Source of the DNA: Lepus europaeus | Lineage: Eukaryota > Chordata > Mammalia > Lagomorpha > Leporidae | Direction: 5' to 3' | DNA: 64,000 nt | Assembly (NCBI RefSeq): GCF_033115175.1 | Contig: NC_084844.1 | Location: 29,855,885-29,919,884, forward strand | Shown: piece after piece, positions 35,157 through 45,245 of the stretch | How the letters are laid out: each line of letters opens with the position of its first letter | How positions within the stretch are numbered: the first letter of the stretch is position 1 | Position numbers and translations under genes: made by a program | The notes under the pieces: model-generated | Database searches by the model: none | Seen by the model: the letters and a program-made list of their open reading frames with translations, nothing else | Told to the model about the DNA's origin: nothing

Positions 35157-35940
35157 TTTTTTTTTTTTTAACTTTTATTTAATGAATATAAATTTTCAAA
35201 GTACAGCTTATGGATTACAATGGCTTCCCCCTCCATAACTTCCCTCCCACCCGCAACCCTCCCCTTTCCTGCTCCCTCTCCCCTTCCATTCACATCAAGA
35301 TTCATATTCAATTCTCTTTATATACAGAAGATCAGTTTAGTATATATTAGGTAACGATTTCAACAGTTTGCCCCCATATAGCAACACAAAGTGAAAAAAA
35401 TACTGTTGGAGTACTAGTTATAGCATTAAATAACAGTGTACAGCACATTAAAGACAGAGATCCTACATAATATTTTTTTAAAAAATTAATTAATTTTCTA
35501 TGCCATTTCCAATTTAACACCAGGTTTGTTTTTTTTTTCATTTCCAATTATCTTTATATACAGAAGATCGATTCAGTATATAATTAGTAAAGATCTCATC
35601 AGTTTGTACCCACACAGAGACACAAAGTGTAAAAATACTGTTTCAGTACTAGTTATAGCATCACTGCACATTAGACAACACATTAAGGACAGATCCCACA
35701 TGGGATGTAAGTACACAGTGACTTCTATTGCTGACTTAACAATTTGACACTCCTGTTCATGGCATCAGTAATCTCCCTAAGCTCTAGTCATGAGTTGCCA
35801 GGGCTATGGAAGCCTTTAGAGTTCGCTGACTTTGATCTTATTCCGATAGGGTCATAGTCAAAGTGGAAGTTCTCTCCTCCCTTCAGAGAAAGGTACCTCC
35901 TTCTTTGATGGCCCCGTTCTTTCCACTGGGAAAGAACAGG
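35157..35940 (-). mobile_element. Rabbit L1 3' UTR, reverse strand, with duplicated unit
   Basis: The T-run and 'cttttatttaatgaatataa' mark the tail. A ~170-bp unit ('tctttatatacagaagatc' to 'cattaa-gacagagatcc') occurs twice, at about 35315-35470 and 35550-35695. I believe this duplication is part of the rabbit L1 tail consensus. It ends in the hairpin-like 'gttctttcc act gggaaagaac' (35917-35939). Confidence 0.9.
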
Positions 35941-36056
35941 AGTCACTGTGCACTTACTCCTCATGTAGGAAGTTATGGGAGGGGGAAGCCATTGTAACCC
36001 ATAAGCTGTACTTTGGAAATTTATATTCATTAAATAAAAGTTTAATAAATGAAAAA
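35941..36056 (+). mobile_element. L1 3' end in plus orientation, joined to the reverse copy
   Basis: 'caggagtcactgtgcactta' is plus-strand L1 3' UTR, followed after an internal gap by 'ggagggggaagccattgtaa' and the end 'tatattcattaaataaaag' plus A-run. It mirrors 35172-35245. Confidence 0.9.
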
Positions 36057-36714
36057 AAAAGTAATGATAATTTCAAAAAAGATTTGCTCATCCTCAACTA
36101 ATGTGTTTGTTCTGCTAATTCATAATGTTTTGAGCAAATTATAAGTGCTGGGGTCCTGCAGTTTCAATGACACAAAAGAAAACAAACCACTCTATTTTGA
36201 TTTTTCTTAATTTTTTTTTTCAATTTTTTAAATTGAAAACCAAACCCCAGCACAATTTGTGTTCTGTTCCAAGGAATAGAATTAAGGGTCAAATAACCTT
36301 TAATTTCATTTTTAGTCATAAAATTCTACTGTTGTATGCATTTAAACATGGTCATTTCCTTCTAATATAACAATTCATCATTGATTGTTTGTGCATTTCT
36401 CTGTTCAGTGGGGAATTTACTTTCCTTTTTCTCCAAACTGACTCCTTACACTTGTTATTCTTGATTTGGGTATTTGTGTGCCTTTTTCTGTTTTAGATGA
36501 ATTCATCAAAACTTGTTTCTATGGTTAAATACATACTCAGGACTCCAAGGTACATCAAATGGCAAATCACTACAGAATTTTTAAATTCTATAAGTCATTT
36601 AATAGTTAAGGCTTTCTAAAAATGGTAACAATTTGCCTGATCATTATTTGTATCCTAGAACATGGAAGATTTCAGAGAAGTTCAGGAAAAAGAAGGGTTT
36701 TAAAAAATCCTGAA
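36057..36714. other. Unclassified AT-rich sequence
   Basis: No element or gene recognised. Confidence 0.4.
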
Positions 36715-37045
36715 GGCTGGGCCATAATTGTAGCACAATACTGTAACATGCCGCATGTGATGCTGACATCCCATGCAAGCACCCTTTTGAGTCCCAGCTT
36801 CCCATCCAGCTTCCTGCTACTGTGCCTAGGAGAGCAGTGAAGATGGCTCAAGTACTTGGGCCCCTGCCACTCATGCGGGACAAGCAGATGGAGCTCCTGG
36901 CTTCAGAATGGCCCAGCCCTTATCAACTGTTGGTGTTGTCTGGGGAGTGAACCAGCAGAGGAAATTTCTCTCTCCCTCTGTCTCTGTCTCTTCTCTGTAA
37001 GTCTGCTTTTCAAAGAAATAAAATCTAAAAAAAAAAAAAAAAAAA
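36715..37045 (+). mobile_element. C SINE, full length, old subtype
   Basis: Head 'ggctgggccataattgtagc', 'cttcctgctactgtgcctag', tail 'caaagaaataaaatc' and A21. Flanking aaaaaatcct (36702-36711) and aaaatccta after the tail are a likely duplication. Confidence 0.9.
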
Positions 37046-39539
37046 TCCTAAAAACTTTTAGTAAGCAATCAATTCCTTCATATAATCCTTTGATAGTTTG
37101 TTTCTATTCTTTTTATAAATGTTTCATTTATGTAAGGTGAGCAAATTTCATGTATTTCATATATACAGGTTTAAGAGCATAATGAGCATAACCACACTAC
37201 CCTTCCTCCCACACAGAGCCCCACCCTCCCTCCGCCTCCTTTTTTCTTTCTTTTAGGTTTTACAGTGACATACTTTCAGTTTATTTTATAACAAGCTTAA
37301 CTCTCCACTAAATAAAGAATTCAACAAGTAGTAAGAAAACCACTGTTCCTCAGGAGTATACACCAGGGCTAAAAACAACAATCAAATTTTTTCAATATGT
37401 CAATTTTGCTCATATACCTTACTTTTTTGGTACTCTGTATATCATTTACCACAAATCAGGGAAAACATAGGATATTTGTCTATTGGGGAGCTGGCTTATT
37501 TAAGAAATTTACAAAAGAAAGAATGAAAGAAGGGAGGGAGAGAAGGAGAACATGAAATAAAGTTAAGTGTGTGCCTTTGTCTCCAAAAGGGTTCTTATTC
37601 CACTTCTTATGTAAACAATTTATATGCTTCTACTTATCTTACTCTTTAAAGAATCCTAAGAGTTTTAGCCTCATAAAGCCATCAGATAGCTATTCTGCTT
37701 TGTATTTCTTATCAGCCACTGAAGAGGGAGGGGTTACATACTGAGAGAATTCCCTTTGCTCAGTAAAAATGAGGAGAAAAGCCAGTATCTACAGTTAACT
37801 TTAAAATGTGCTCATTTTTTCTAGGACCACATATTTTTCCACTTTATACCTAATTCCATCATGTACAAAAGTAACACATACGGTTGGAAAAAATGAGGAA
37901 TGATAACATACTGTGACAAATGTTACAGAGATGACCTGTCCCTTTCTCAGTTGGAATGTATTTCCAACAACAATAAGAAACAATAAGGAATTTTTGTTTT
38001 GTTTTGTTTTGTTTTCAATCCATCACTCCTTCTAAATTTCATTTTAATCTATTACTCTTATCTGAAGAAAAGCTGATAAATAATGTTAAGCTACATAAGA
38101 CAGAGATGCATATTCATAAATCCTTATGAATTATTTGTGAAATTGAAAGGAATCAACCTGTATCTTATAGGAATGCAATTAAAAGTACTTGACTCACAAG
38201 ATGATAAATCAAAATGAAAATATAGTCCCCTAAACACACACAATTTGAAACACTGCAAGGAGAAATAGCACATCTTGCTGGATTACACTTCCCAGAGTAA
38301 AAGTAACATTTTAAATATTAAAGCTACTGTCTTAGATCATAAAACATTCTGATGGGTATAAAGGTATACCACATTTTAATAAGCTAAGCTGATGGATGAT
38401 TTAAGGTACTTTGGTATAACATATTATCTTCTGACACACCTGCTTTTTGAACATCTAAAAGGTTTTATACTTTTATTAAAGTACCTAGGTAACTGAGAAC
38501 CAAAGAAACTCCTCAGGCTAGGATTTAAATACACTCAAGGTGCACAAGAGAAATTAACAATGATGCACTGCACAGTATCTTTCTGTTGCACTCTCCGTGC
38601 TAGATTAATAATCAAGTGATATATAAAGTTGTCAAAATGCAGTGAATTTTTTTAAAAAAGGAATATATAATTGAAGTGAATGAACTGAAGATTAAGCTAC
38701 AATATTTTGTATGGAAAAAGCTTAAGGCTGTGTCCTAAGGTTAATAATTTACATGAAATAGTTTAGCAAATGGTATTCTAATGGCTTCTCAACCTGGCAA
38801 TGTATTTTTCTTTCTTTTTTTTCTGTTCAGGAGTAGGTACAGAGTGAGCATTTTACCCAATAAAAACTGATTTTTTATGGGAGTACATACTATTTTTGGA
38901 TGAGCACCATAGCCTAAGAGTGTTTAACCTACTTAATATTTTTTTCTTTTCATATAAATGGAAAAATATGAGAAATCAAATGAAAATCATCAAAATTAAA
39001 AACATCTTGGTGTGGTATATTATGAACCCCATTTTAACTCTTACTAGTCAGAGAACCTGAGGCACTAGATTCTTAGAATCTCCATTACATTATCTATTTG
39101 GTGATACATTAATGCTTAACTGAGATAATTTATATAGAATAATTTATGCTGTAGAGAAGTATGAAATGTAAGGACACATTATTGGGAGGCAAAATGAATG
39201 ACGGTTCAATGAAAGCTAGGATATTGGAGACATCTCCCAATACTAGAGACCTGAGCAAGTGATGCTCTTTATTCCTAACAAATCACAACTGGATGATGGA
39301 AGAACATTCAATTCACTGCATACAAAGATATGAGGAATGTAGCATCCAAGAGGGTCCTTAAAGTTGGCCCAACTCTGACTCCTCTGATGTACCACAAAAC
39401 ACCTCTGACCATCAAAAACCATGTGGATCCATTCTTTCCCATTTTGATCCCACACTATTGCCTGATTCCAAAACATCACAAGAGAAGATGTGCCCTATAT
39501 CTGACCTCTGTCAACTTTCTCACTGTCCAAGTTTCTTAA
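37046..39539. other. TE-poor sequence, about 2.5 kb, no gene recognised
   Basis: I could not assign a repeat here apart from a (TTTTG)n run at about 37994-38017 and a GA tract at 37517-37550. AT-rich, with short open frames only (for example 39330-39539). It is one of the longest repeat-free blocks here. Confidence 0.4.
37994..38017 (+). repeat. (TTTTG)n microsatellite
   Basis: About five gtttt units in perfect phase. Confidence 0.9.
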
Positions 39540-39668
39540 TTTCGAATGTGCTTAAGCATCACCAGAATACAAGGTCTGAGGTGGGACCTCAGATCCCATT
39601 TCTATTAAGCTCCCAGGGGAAGGAGGATGAAGCTGCAAGTCTGGATGTACCTTGAGCAGCGCAGTGCA
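39540..39668 (+). mobile_element. MER5-like hAT DNA transposon relic, 3' part
   Basis: 'caaggtctgaggtgggacct', 'tttctattaagctcccaggg', 'gatgaagctgcaagtctgga' and 'ccttgagcagcgcag' follow MER5 ('aggtctgaggtggggcc', 'aacaagctcccagg', 'tttgagtagcaagg'). Confidence 0.7.
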
Positions 39669-39669
39669 A

Positions 39670-39721
39670 AGGTGGTCATTCTCAAGTCCATCTGCACACT
39701 GGAATCCTGCAGAGGATTTTT
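39670..39721 (+). mobile_element. MER5-like element, 5' half, split by L1
   Basis: 'ggtggtcattctcaagtcca' and 'tgcacactggaatcctgcag' match the MER5 start ('cagtggttctcaa', 'gcatcagaatcacctggag'). The other half resumes at 40428. Confidence 0.7.
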
Positions 39722-40413
39722 TTAGAAAACTTTTAATTAATAAATATAAATTTCCAAAGTACAACTTTTGGATTATAGTGGTTTTCGCCCCCATAACCAC
39801 CCTCCCACTCACAAACCATCCCATCTCCTACTCATTCTCCCATCCCATTCTTCATTAATTTTCATTTTTAATTATCTTTATATACAGAAGATCAACTTAG
39901 TATATACTAAGTAAAGATTTCAACAGACTGCACCCACACAGACACACAAAGTATAAAATACTATTTGAAGACTAGTTTTACCATTAATTTACATAGTACA
40001 ACTCGTTAAGGACAGAGCTCCTACATGGGGAGTAGGTACACAGTGACTCCATTGTTGATTTAACAATTGACACTATTTATGATGTCAGTAATCACACAAG
40101 GCTCTTGTCTTGAGCTGTCAAGGCTATGGAAGCCTCTTGAGTTCACAAACTCCGACCTTTTTTAGACAAGGCCAGAATCAAAGTAGAAGTTCTCTCCTCC
40201 CTTCAGAGAAAGGTACCTCCTTCTTTGATGGCTCGTTCTTTCCACTGGGATCTCACTCACAGAGATCTTTCATTTAGGTCATTTTTTGCCACAGTGTCTT
40301 GGCTTCCCATGCCTGAGAAACTCTCATGGGCTTTTTAGCCAGATCGGAATGCATTAAGGGCTGATTCTGAGGCCAGAGTGCTGTTTAGGGCATTTGCCAT
40401 TCTACGAGTCTCA
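39722..40413 (-). mobile_element. Rabbit L1, 5'-truncated, reverse strand
   Basis: Tail 'acttttaattaataaatata' on the left, then 3' UTR blocks up to 'ctgtttagggcatttgcca'. It is flanked by a perfect 14-bp duplication, tgcagaggattttt (39708-39721 and 40414-40427). About 690 bp of 3' UTR only, no coding part. Confidence 0.95.
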
Positions 40414-40427
40414 TGCAGAGGATTTTT

Positions 40428-40541
40428 AACAAACAAGTTCCACTACACAGACATTCTGACTTCATTGCTCTAGGTCAAGCAATGGATTTTTTTAAGCCCT
40501 CAAATGATTACAATGTGGAACCATTTTTGAGAACTGGGACT
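40428..40541 (+). mobile_element. MER5-like element, 3' half
   Basis: 'aacaaacaagttccactaca', 'cattctgacttcattgctct' and 'accatttttgagaactggga' complete the MER5 element begun at 39670. Confidence 0.7.
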
Positions 40542-41376
40542 CTGTGAGTTGTCCACATCACTAGAGATATTAGTCAAAATTATACTTGTCTCGTGTTTTT
40601 TGCATGTAAAATGAGGGCATTTTAACATATTAATCTGTGATATTTTCCTCTGGATGCTGGGGCATTTCCTTCCTCCCAGTCAAGGAAAGAGACATGTTCT
40701 GGGTTCATTGTCTCAGGGGAGAGAAGAAAGTAGAGACAGCTTCCAAGTCACTGGAATACAACTTCCCCAGCCTAAGCTGTGAGGAGAATTTGGGAAATAC
40801 TCATGAGGATGCAACAGGAAAGGGTATTCAGGTAACAGTGGGAATGGTTGAATAGAACAGGAATCTGTACGTCTGAGGCAAAAAGAGGGTGTATGTGGAG
40901 GGGGGCTGAATCCTGGTGGCTGAGAACCCCTACTTTATTTTTCTGGAAGTTCTGCTGCCTGTGTATTTCCTGACTGTAGAGGAGAGGCATCTTTTTTAAA
41001 AAATATATATCAGCTGGGTTCCTTAGCACAAAGCAGCAGCAGCTCTTTAGAGCTGAAAGGTGATGGTGAAAGATGTGTCTCAGCCACAACCTGGCACATT
41101 GGTAGGCAGTTTGCACACTTCCCTACCATCCTCCCAGGACTAATGATCAAGAAACTAGAGATGTGGCACAGTTATGGAGTAGTGGACAAACTGTGTTCTT
41201 TGTGTTTTTCTGAAGACCTAATAAATAGAGGTATTAATTTAGAAATTAAGTTAATGGAAAATGTTTAAAGTTATGTGTCCTCCATAACTGAGATTTTTTG
41301 CCTGCTACGTCATTCTGTCATCCAAGAAATCTCTCCTCTAGAGTTGGCATGCATCTTTTAGTGAAATAAATATATT
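40542..41376. other. Unclassified sequence
   Basis: No repeat named. A 114-codon minus frame (40772-41116) has no known motif and is not called. Confidence 0.4.
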
Positions 41377-41756
41377 GTTGCCAGATTATGGCTTGGATGC
41401 TGATTGTCGCCCAAGGGCTCATGTGTTGAAAACTTGGCTCTCAGTGTGGTAACACTGGAATGTGCTAGGGAATCTTTAAGATCTGGGGCCTAGTAGGAGG
41501 TCCTTAGGTCACTGAGGGCATGCTCTCAGAAGGAGTTAAAGTAGTTCTTATGGGACTCCTGCATTGGTTCTTGAGAGAATTGTTAGGAAAGAAAACGGCA
41601 GGCCATCTCTGGACTCCTTGGCTTCGTGTCTCACAATGTGACATCTTCCTCTCTCAACTGGGCATGTGTTTGCAATGCCACGTACCCAGAGGGCTTCACC
41701 AGAGCTGAGCTGATGTCCGTGTTATGCCCTTCAAACTCTAAAACCGTGAGCTCAAT
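41377..41756 (+). mobile_element. ERVL-MaLR LTR, left part
   Basis: 'ttatggcttggatgctgat', 'ctcatgtgttgaaaacttgg', 'atctggggcctagtaggagg', 'ttcaccagagctgagctgat', then the AATAAA-region 'gtgagctcaataatcctctt'. Subfamily resembles MST/THE1. It is cut exactly where the H4 retrocopy inserted. Confidence 0.82.
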
Positions 41757-41799
41757 AATCCTCTTTTCTTTTCTTTTTCTTTTTCTTTTTTTTTTTTTT

Positions 41800-41812
41800 A
41801 GGGCCTTTGGGT
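41800..41812 (-). other. Truncated histone 3' stem-loop joined to poly(A)
   Basis: Read on the minus strand, acccaaaggccct is the 5' flank plus the 5' arm (GGCCCT) of the histone mRNA stem-loop (family: CCAAAGGCYCTTTTCAGRGCC). The loop remainder and 3' arm are absent and A residues follow at once. Confidence 0.8.
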
Positions 41813-42162
41813 GGGGGTGTGGGGCCGCGGGGGCCGCTCAGCCGCCAAAGTCGTAAAGTGTGCACCCCTGACGCTTGAGCGCATAGACCACGTCCATGGC
41901 CGTGACCGTCTTGCACTTGGCATGCTCCGTGTAGGTGACGGCGTCCTGGATGATGTTCTCCAGGAAGACCTTGAGCACGCCGCGGGTCTCCTCGTAGAGC
42001 GCCACCGCGCTGGGCCAGGCGGTGGATGGCGGGCTTGGTGATGTCCTCGATGTTGTCGCGCAGCACCTTGCAGTGGCGCTTGGCGCCACCCTTGCCCAGG
42101 CCCTTCCCACCCTTGCCACAGCCAGACATCATGTCTTCTCAGTAGAAGAGCTCACAGCAACT
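41800..42162 (-). pseudogene. Histone H4 processed retropseudogene, frameshifted
   Basis: H4 wraps nucleosomal DNA as part of the H3-H4 tetramer. This copy starts at 42129 (an extra ATG precedes at 42132) and stops at 41838, 292 nt against the family's 312 nt. The N-tail [19 protein letters not shown] and the C-terminal half from YEETRGV to the final FGG are readable, but in different frames. About 20 nt for residues 43-50 (the VKRISGLI segment) is deleted. Arginines 3, 19, 35, 39, 67, 78 and 95 are changed to Cys, His or Gln, the CpG-decay pattern; Q27E, G28D and G99D are also seen. There is no intron, as in all replication-dependent H4 genes. The retrocopy state is shown by the poly(A) (T-rich, 41771-41799) and flanking aatc(c/a)tcttttctt repeats (41757-41770 and 42163-42176). 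Not functional; which H4 gene was the parent is unknown. Confidence 0.95.
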
Positions 42163-42176
42163 AATCATCTTTTCTT

Positions 42177-42549
42177 TTTTTTTTGTTTGTTTGTTTGTTT
42201 TGTTTTGTTTTTTTGTTTTTGACAGGCAGAGTGGACAGTGAGAGAGAGAGACAGAGAGAAAGGTCTTCCTTTTGCCATTGGTTCACCCTCCAATGGCCGC
42301 CGCGGTTGGCGCGCTGCGGCCGGCGCACCGCGCTGATCCGATGGCAGGAGCCAGGGGCTTATCCTGGTCTCCCATGGGGTGCAGGACCCAAGGACTTGGG
42401 CCATCCTCCACTGCACTCCCTGGCCACAGCAGAGAGCTGGCCTGGAAGAGGGACAACCGGGACAGAATCCAGCGCCCCGACCGGGACTAGAACCCGGTGT
42501 GCCGGCGCCGCAAGGCGGAGGATTAGCCTAGTGAGCCGCGGCGCTGGCC
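42177..42549 (-). mobile_element. C SINE, full length, reverse strand, young GC-rich
   Basis: T/TTTG tail complement, 'gacaggcagagtggacagtg', 'gccgccgcggttggcgcgct', ending 'gccgcggcgctggcc'. CpG content is high. Flanked by tc(a/c)tcttttctt on both sides (42165-42176 and 42550-42561). Confidence 0.96.
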
Positions 42550-42561
42550 TCCTCTTTTCTT

Positions 42562-42626
42562 AAGTTATTCAACCTCAGGAATTTCACTATAGTAACAAAA
42601 AAAAAAAAAAAGAGCCAAACTAATAC
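42562..42626 (+). mobile_element. ERVL-MaLR LTR, right end
   Basis: 'aagttattcaacctcaggaa' and 'actatagtaac' match the LTR end ('aattacccagcctcaggtat', 'ttatagcaac'). It completes the LTR started at 41377. An A-run lies at 42597-42611. Confidence 0.75.
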
Positions 42627-43213
42627 ACCAGGGGATATGATTCTGACTAGCAAGGTCATGACCCTGGCTTTGGGCATGTAATTCCACAGAGCTGGAAGAC
42701 AGAGGGACAACTTTTCACTGAGGTTGTCTCATTTTGGAGAAAAATCACTGTGATGTTTATAATCAATCCAGTACATTACTTTACATTGTTTTCAAGAAAT
42801 AGTATTTTTCTTGATGTTATAATTAATGTAGCCTCGCTGCTGTAGCTATTCAAGCATTCTTTCAGTTTATTTATTTCCCTGTGGCAATTCTCTGACTACT
42901 ATCTTGTACAAACCTAGGACAAAAACAAGAAAATTTTTAATTTTACTTTAAGCCCTACTTCATGTTCTATATATTACTTTTCTAAACGTAAGATATAACC
43001 TCAATTTTCTTCCCAAGTATTTGACATTATTTGCAAAATATTTTAAGTGAGACTTACTGTTCTAAGAACTTAAAAACTAAAAAAATTGAGCAAACACAGA
43101 TAATTTCGGGTTATTCGGTCATGGTACACTTGATGTGGGATGATTTGTAAGGACACAAAGAAGTATTGGCAATCTCTGCGTACAGTGACAGAACAATCCA
43201 GTGGTTCGGATGT
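42627..43213. other. Unclassified AT-rich sequence
   Basis: No element or gene recognised. Confidence 0.4.
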
Positions 43214-43552
43214 TGTTATGTTCTGAATGTATGTGTCCTCCCAAAATCTGTATGTTGAAATGATAACCCTTAAGGCGATGGTCTCAGTAAGGGACTTGAG
43301 GAGTGTTCAGATCATGAAGGTGGAGTCCTTCAGAATGGCCTGGTGCTCTTTTATTAAAAAGGTCCCAGAGAGTGGCTTTATCTCTTTTAACAGGAGGAAA
43401 TCAGCTACAAACTGGAAAGTGGGTCCTCAACAGGTACACTATCTGTTGAAACCCTGATCTTGAGTGCAGAACTGTATAAGAAAAAAATCTCTGTTGTTTA
43501 AGCCACCCAGCTGATGGTCTTTTGTTACAGCAGCCCAAACACCCCTGGACAT
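43214..43552 (+). mobile_element. Solo LTR, ERVL-MaLR type
   Basis: 'tgttatgttctgaatgtatg', 'tgtatgttgaaatgataacc', 'ccttaaggcgatggtctcag', 'ccctgatcttgagtgcagaa', 'ttgtttaagccacccagctg', 'tttgttacagcagcccaaac'. Subfamily not assigned. Confidence 0.78.
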
Positions 43553-44060
43553 GACTATGATTGTGGGGTAAATGGTGAGCATGCATTAAGTAGGAAAATG
43601 CAGTTTCAGAAAAAAAAGAATTTCATTATGCTGTCCAGAATTATTTGGAAAGCAATGGGACTGAAGGCAACAGATTATAGTGAAAACATTGAGGGGTTTT
43701 CAAAAGATGAGTTTATGTCATCTCCCCATTAGAACGTTTACTGGCATGCAGTTCTTCACATGTTTACTATTTAGGTATATATTTCTATGCAAAACATAGC
43801 TTTGCTTTCATTTAATGTTTGAGAGTCTTCCTTGTTAGTATAGATAGTTCTAAGCCACCTCTTTTTACTTTTGCATGATATTTCATCATAGGATGGTTGA
43901 ACCTATACATGAACACTTTAAAATTTACCACTGCCAAACTGTTACCCAAAATGATTGTAAGAATGTTTATTCCAAATAGCAGTGTATGAAGAGTTTTGTT
44001 ATGCCATATGCTTAACGTGATTTATTTTCTTTGCATTAAGAAATATTTTCCCCAAAGAAA
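43553..44060. other. Unclassified AT-rich sequence
   Basis: No element or gene recognised. Confidence 0.4.
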
Positions 44061-44548
44061 CCTTTTATTTAATGAGTACAAATTTCATAACTACAGCTTT
44101 AGGAATATAGTGATTCTTCCCACCATACACATCCTCCCACCTCCACTCCCACCCCACCTCCTCCTTCCTCTCCCATTCCCAGTCCCATTCTCTGTTAAGG
44201 TTTATTTTCAATTAACTTTATACACAGAAGACCAACTCTATACTAAGTAAAGATTTCAACAGTTTACACACACACAAACTGTGAACAAGTTTTACAGTTA
44301 ATTCTCATAATACAACTCATTGAGGAGAGAGGTCCTGCATGGGAAGTAAGTGCACAGTGACTCCTGTTAATTTAACAATTAACACTTGTATGTATGATGT
44401 CAGTGATCACCCAAGGCTCTTGACATAGCTGCCAAGGCTATGGAAGCCTTTTAAATCCACAATCTCCGTCAGTATTCAGACAAGGCTGTAAGCAAAGTAG
44501 AAGCTCTCTCCTCCCTTCAGAGAAAAGTACATCCTTCTTTGATGGCCA
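44061..44548 (-). mobile_element. Rabbit L1 3' UTR, 5'-truncated, reverse strand
   Basis: 'ccttttatttaatgagtaca' tail, the CCCACC-rich segment at 44110-44190, 'tatacacagaagaccaact', ending 'ccttctttgatggcc'. The CCCACC-rich block is the complement of the G-rich stretch of L1 3' UTRs. Confidence 0.92.
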
Positions 44549-44804
44549 CAAGAAATGTTTTCTTAGTCTGTCCTAATACAACATTTTGATATATTTTCCA
44601 GGATATATAAATTTTTCTTTGCATAGTTACATTTCTCTAAGTGTTACACAATACTAATCTAATTTTAAAATTTTTTCCATCTTAATAACAGACTTTCAGG
44701 GTCATTTTTAAAATAGCTCATAAAATATCAAAATAATATACGAAGTTTCATTCATATTTGGCCCTATTCTGAAATTTCATTGTATTCTATTTGTCTCATC
44801 CATC

Positions 44805-45052
44805 TTTTTTTAAAGATTTATTTACCCTCCAAATGGCCACAATGGCCAGGGCTGGGCCAGGCCAAGTCAGGAACCTGGAACACCACATGGGGAGCAGGGG
44901 TCCAAAAACTTAGGCCATTTTCTGCTGCTTTCTCACACACATTAGCATAGAGCTTGATCAGAAGTGGAGCAGCTAGGAGTCAAACCAGCGCCCATATGGA
45001 ATACCAATATCACAGGCACCAGCTTAAACATCTGCACCACAACGCTGGCCCC
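44805..45052 (-). mobile_element. C SINE, reverse strand, GA tract missing
   Basis: 'ttttttaaagatttatttac' joins directly to 'cctccaaatggccacaatgg'; ends 'ccacaacgctggcccc'. The whole pyrimidine-tract region has been lost. Confidence 0.92.
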
Positions 45053-45146
45053 AATCCTTTCTTAACTAGTATAGATTTGTGTTAATCTTAGTCTCTAACA
45101 CATCAATTTCATGTATCTTAACTTTTTCAAAACTTCTATGATTCTG

Positions 45147-45243
45147 GCGGGGAGGGGGGTGTTTGGCCTAGCAGCTGATACATGTTACTGAAATACCTGG
45201 ACCTATACCCCCATACTGGCTCCTAATTCTGGCTTATTGAAGT
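45147..45243 (+). mobile_element. C SINE head fragment, old subtype
   Basis: 'gggggtgtttggcctagcag', 'gacctatacccccatactgg', 'ctcctaattctggctt'. Cut off where the L1 at 45246 begins. Confidence 0.65.
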
Positions 45244-45245
45244 AC

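Noticed and set aside
41838..42119. 93-codon frame as an intact H4 variant
   Set aside because: Only the C-terminal half is H4 in this frame. The N-terminal half lies in another frame because of a 20-nt deletion, and the copy has a poly(A) tail and target duplications.
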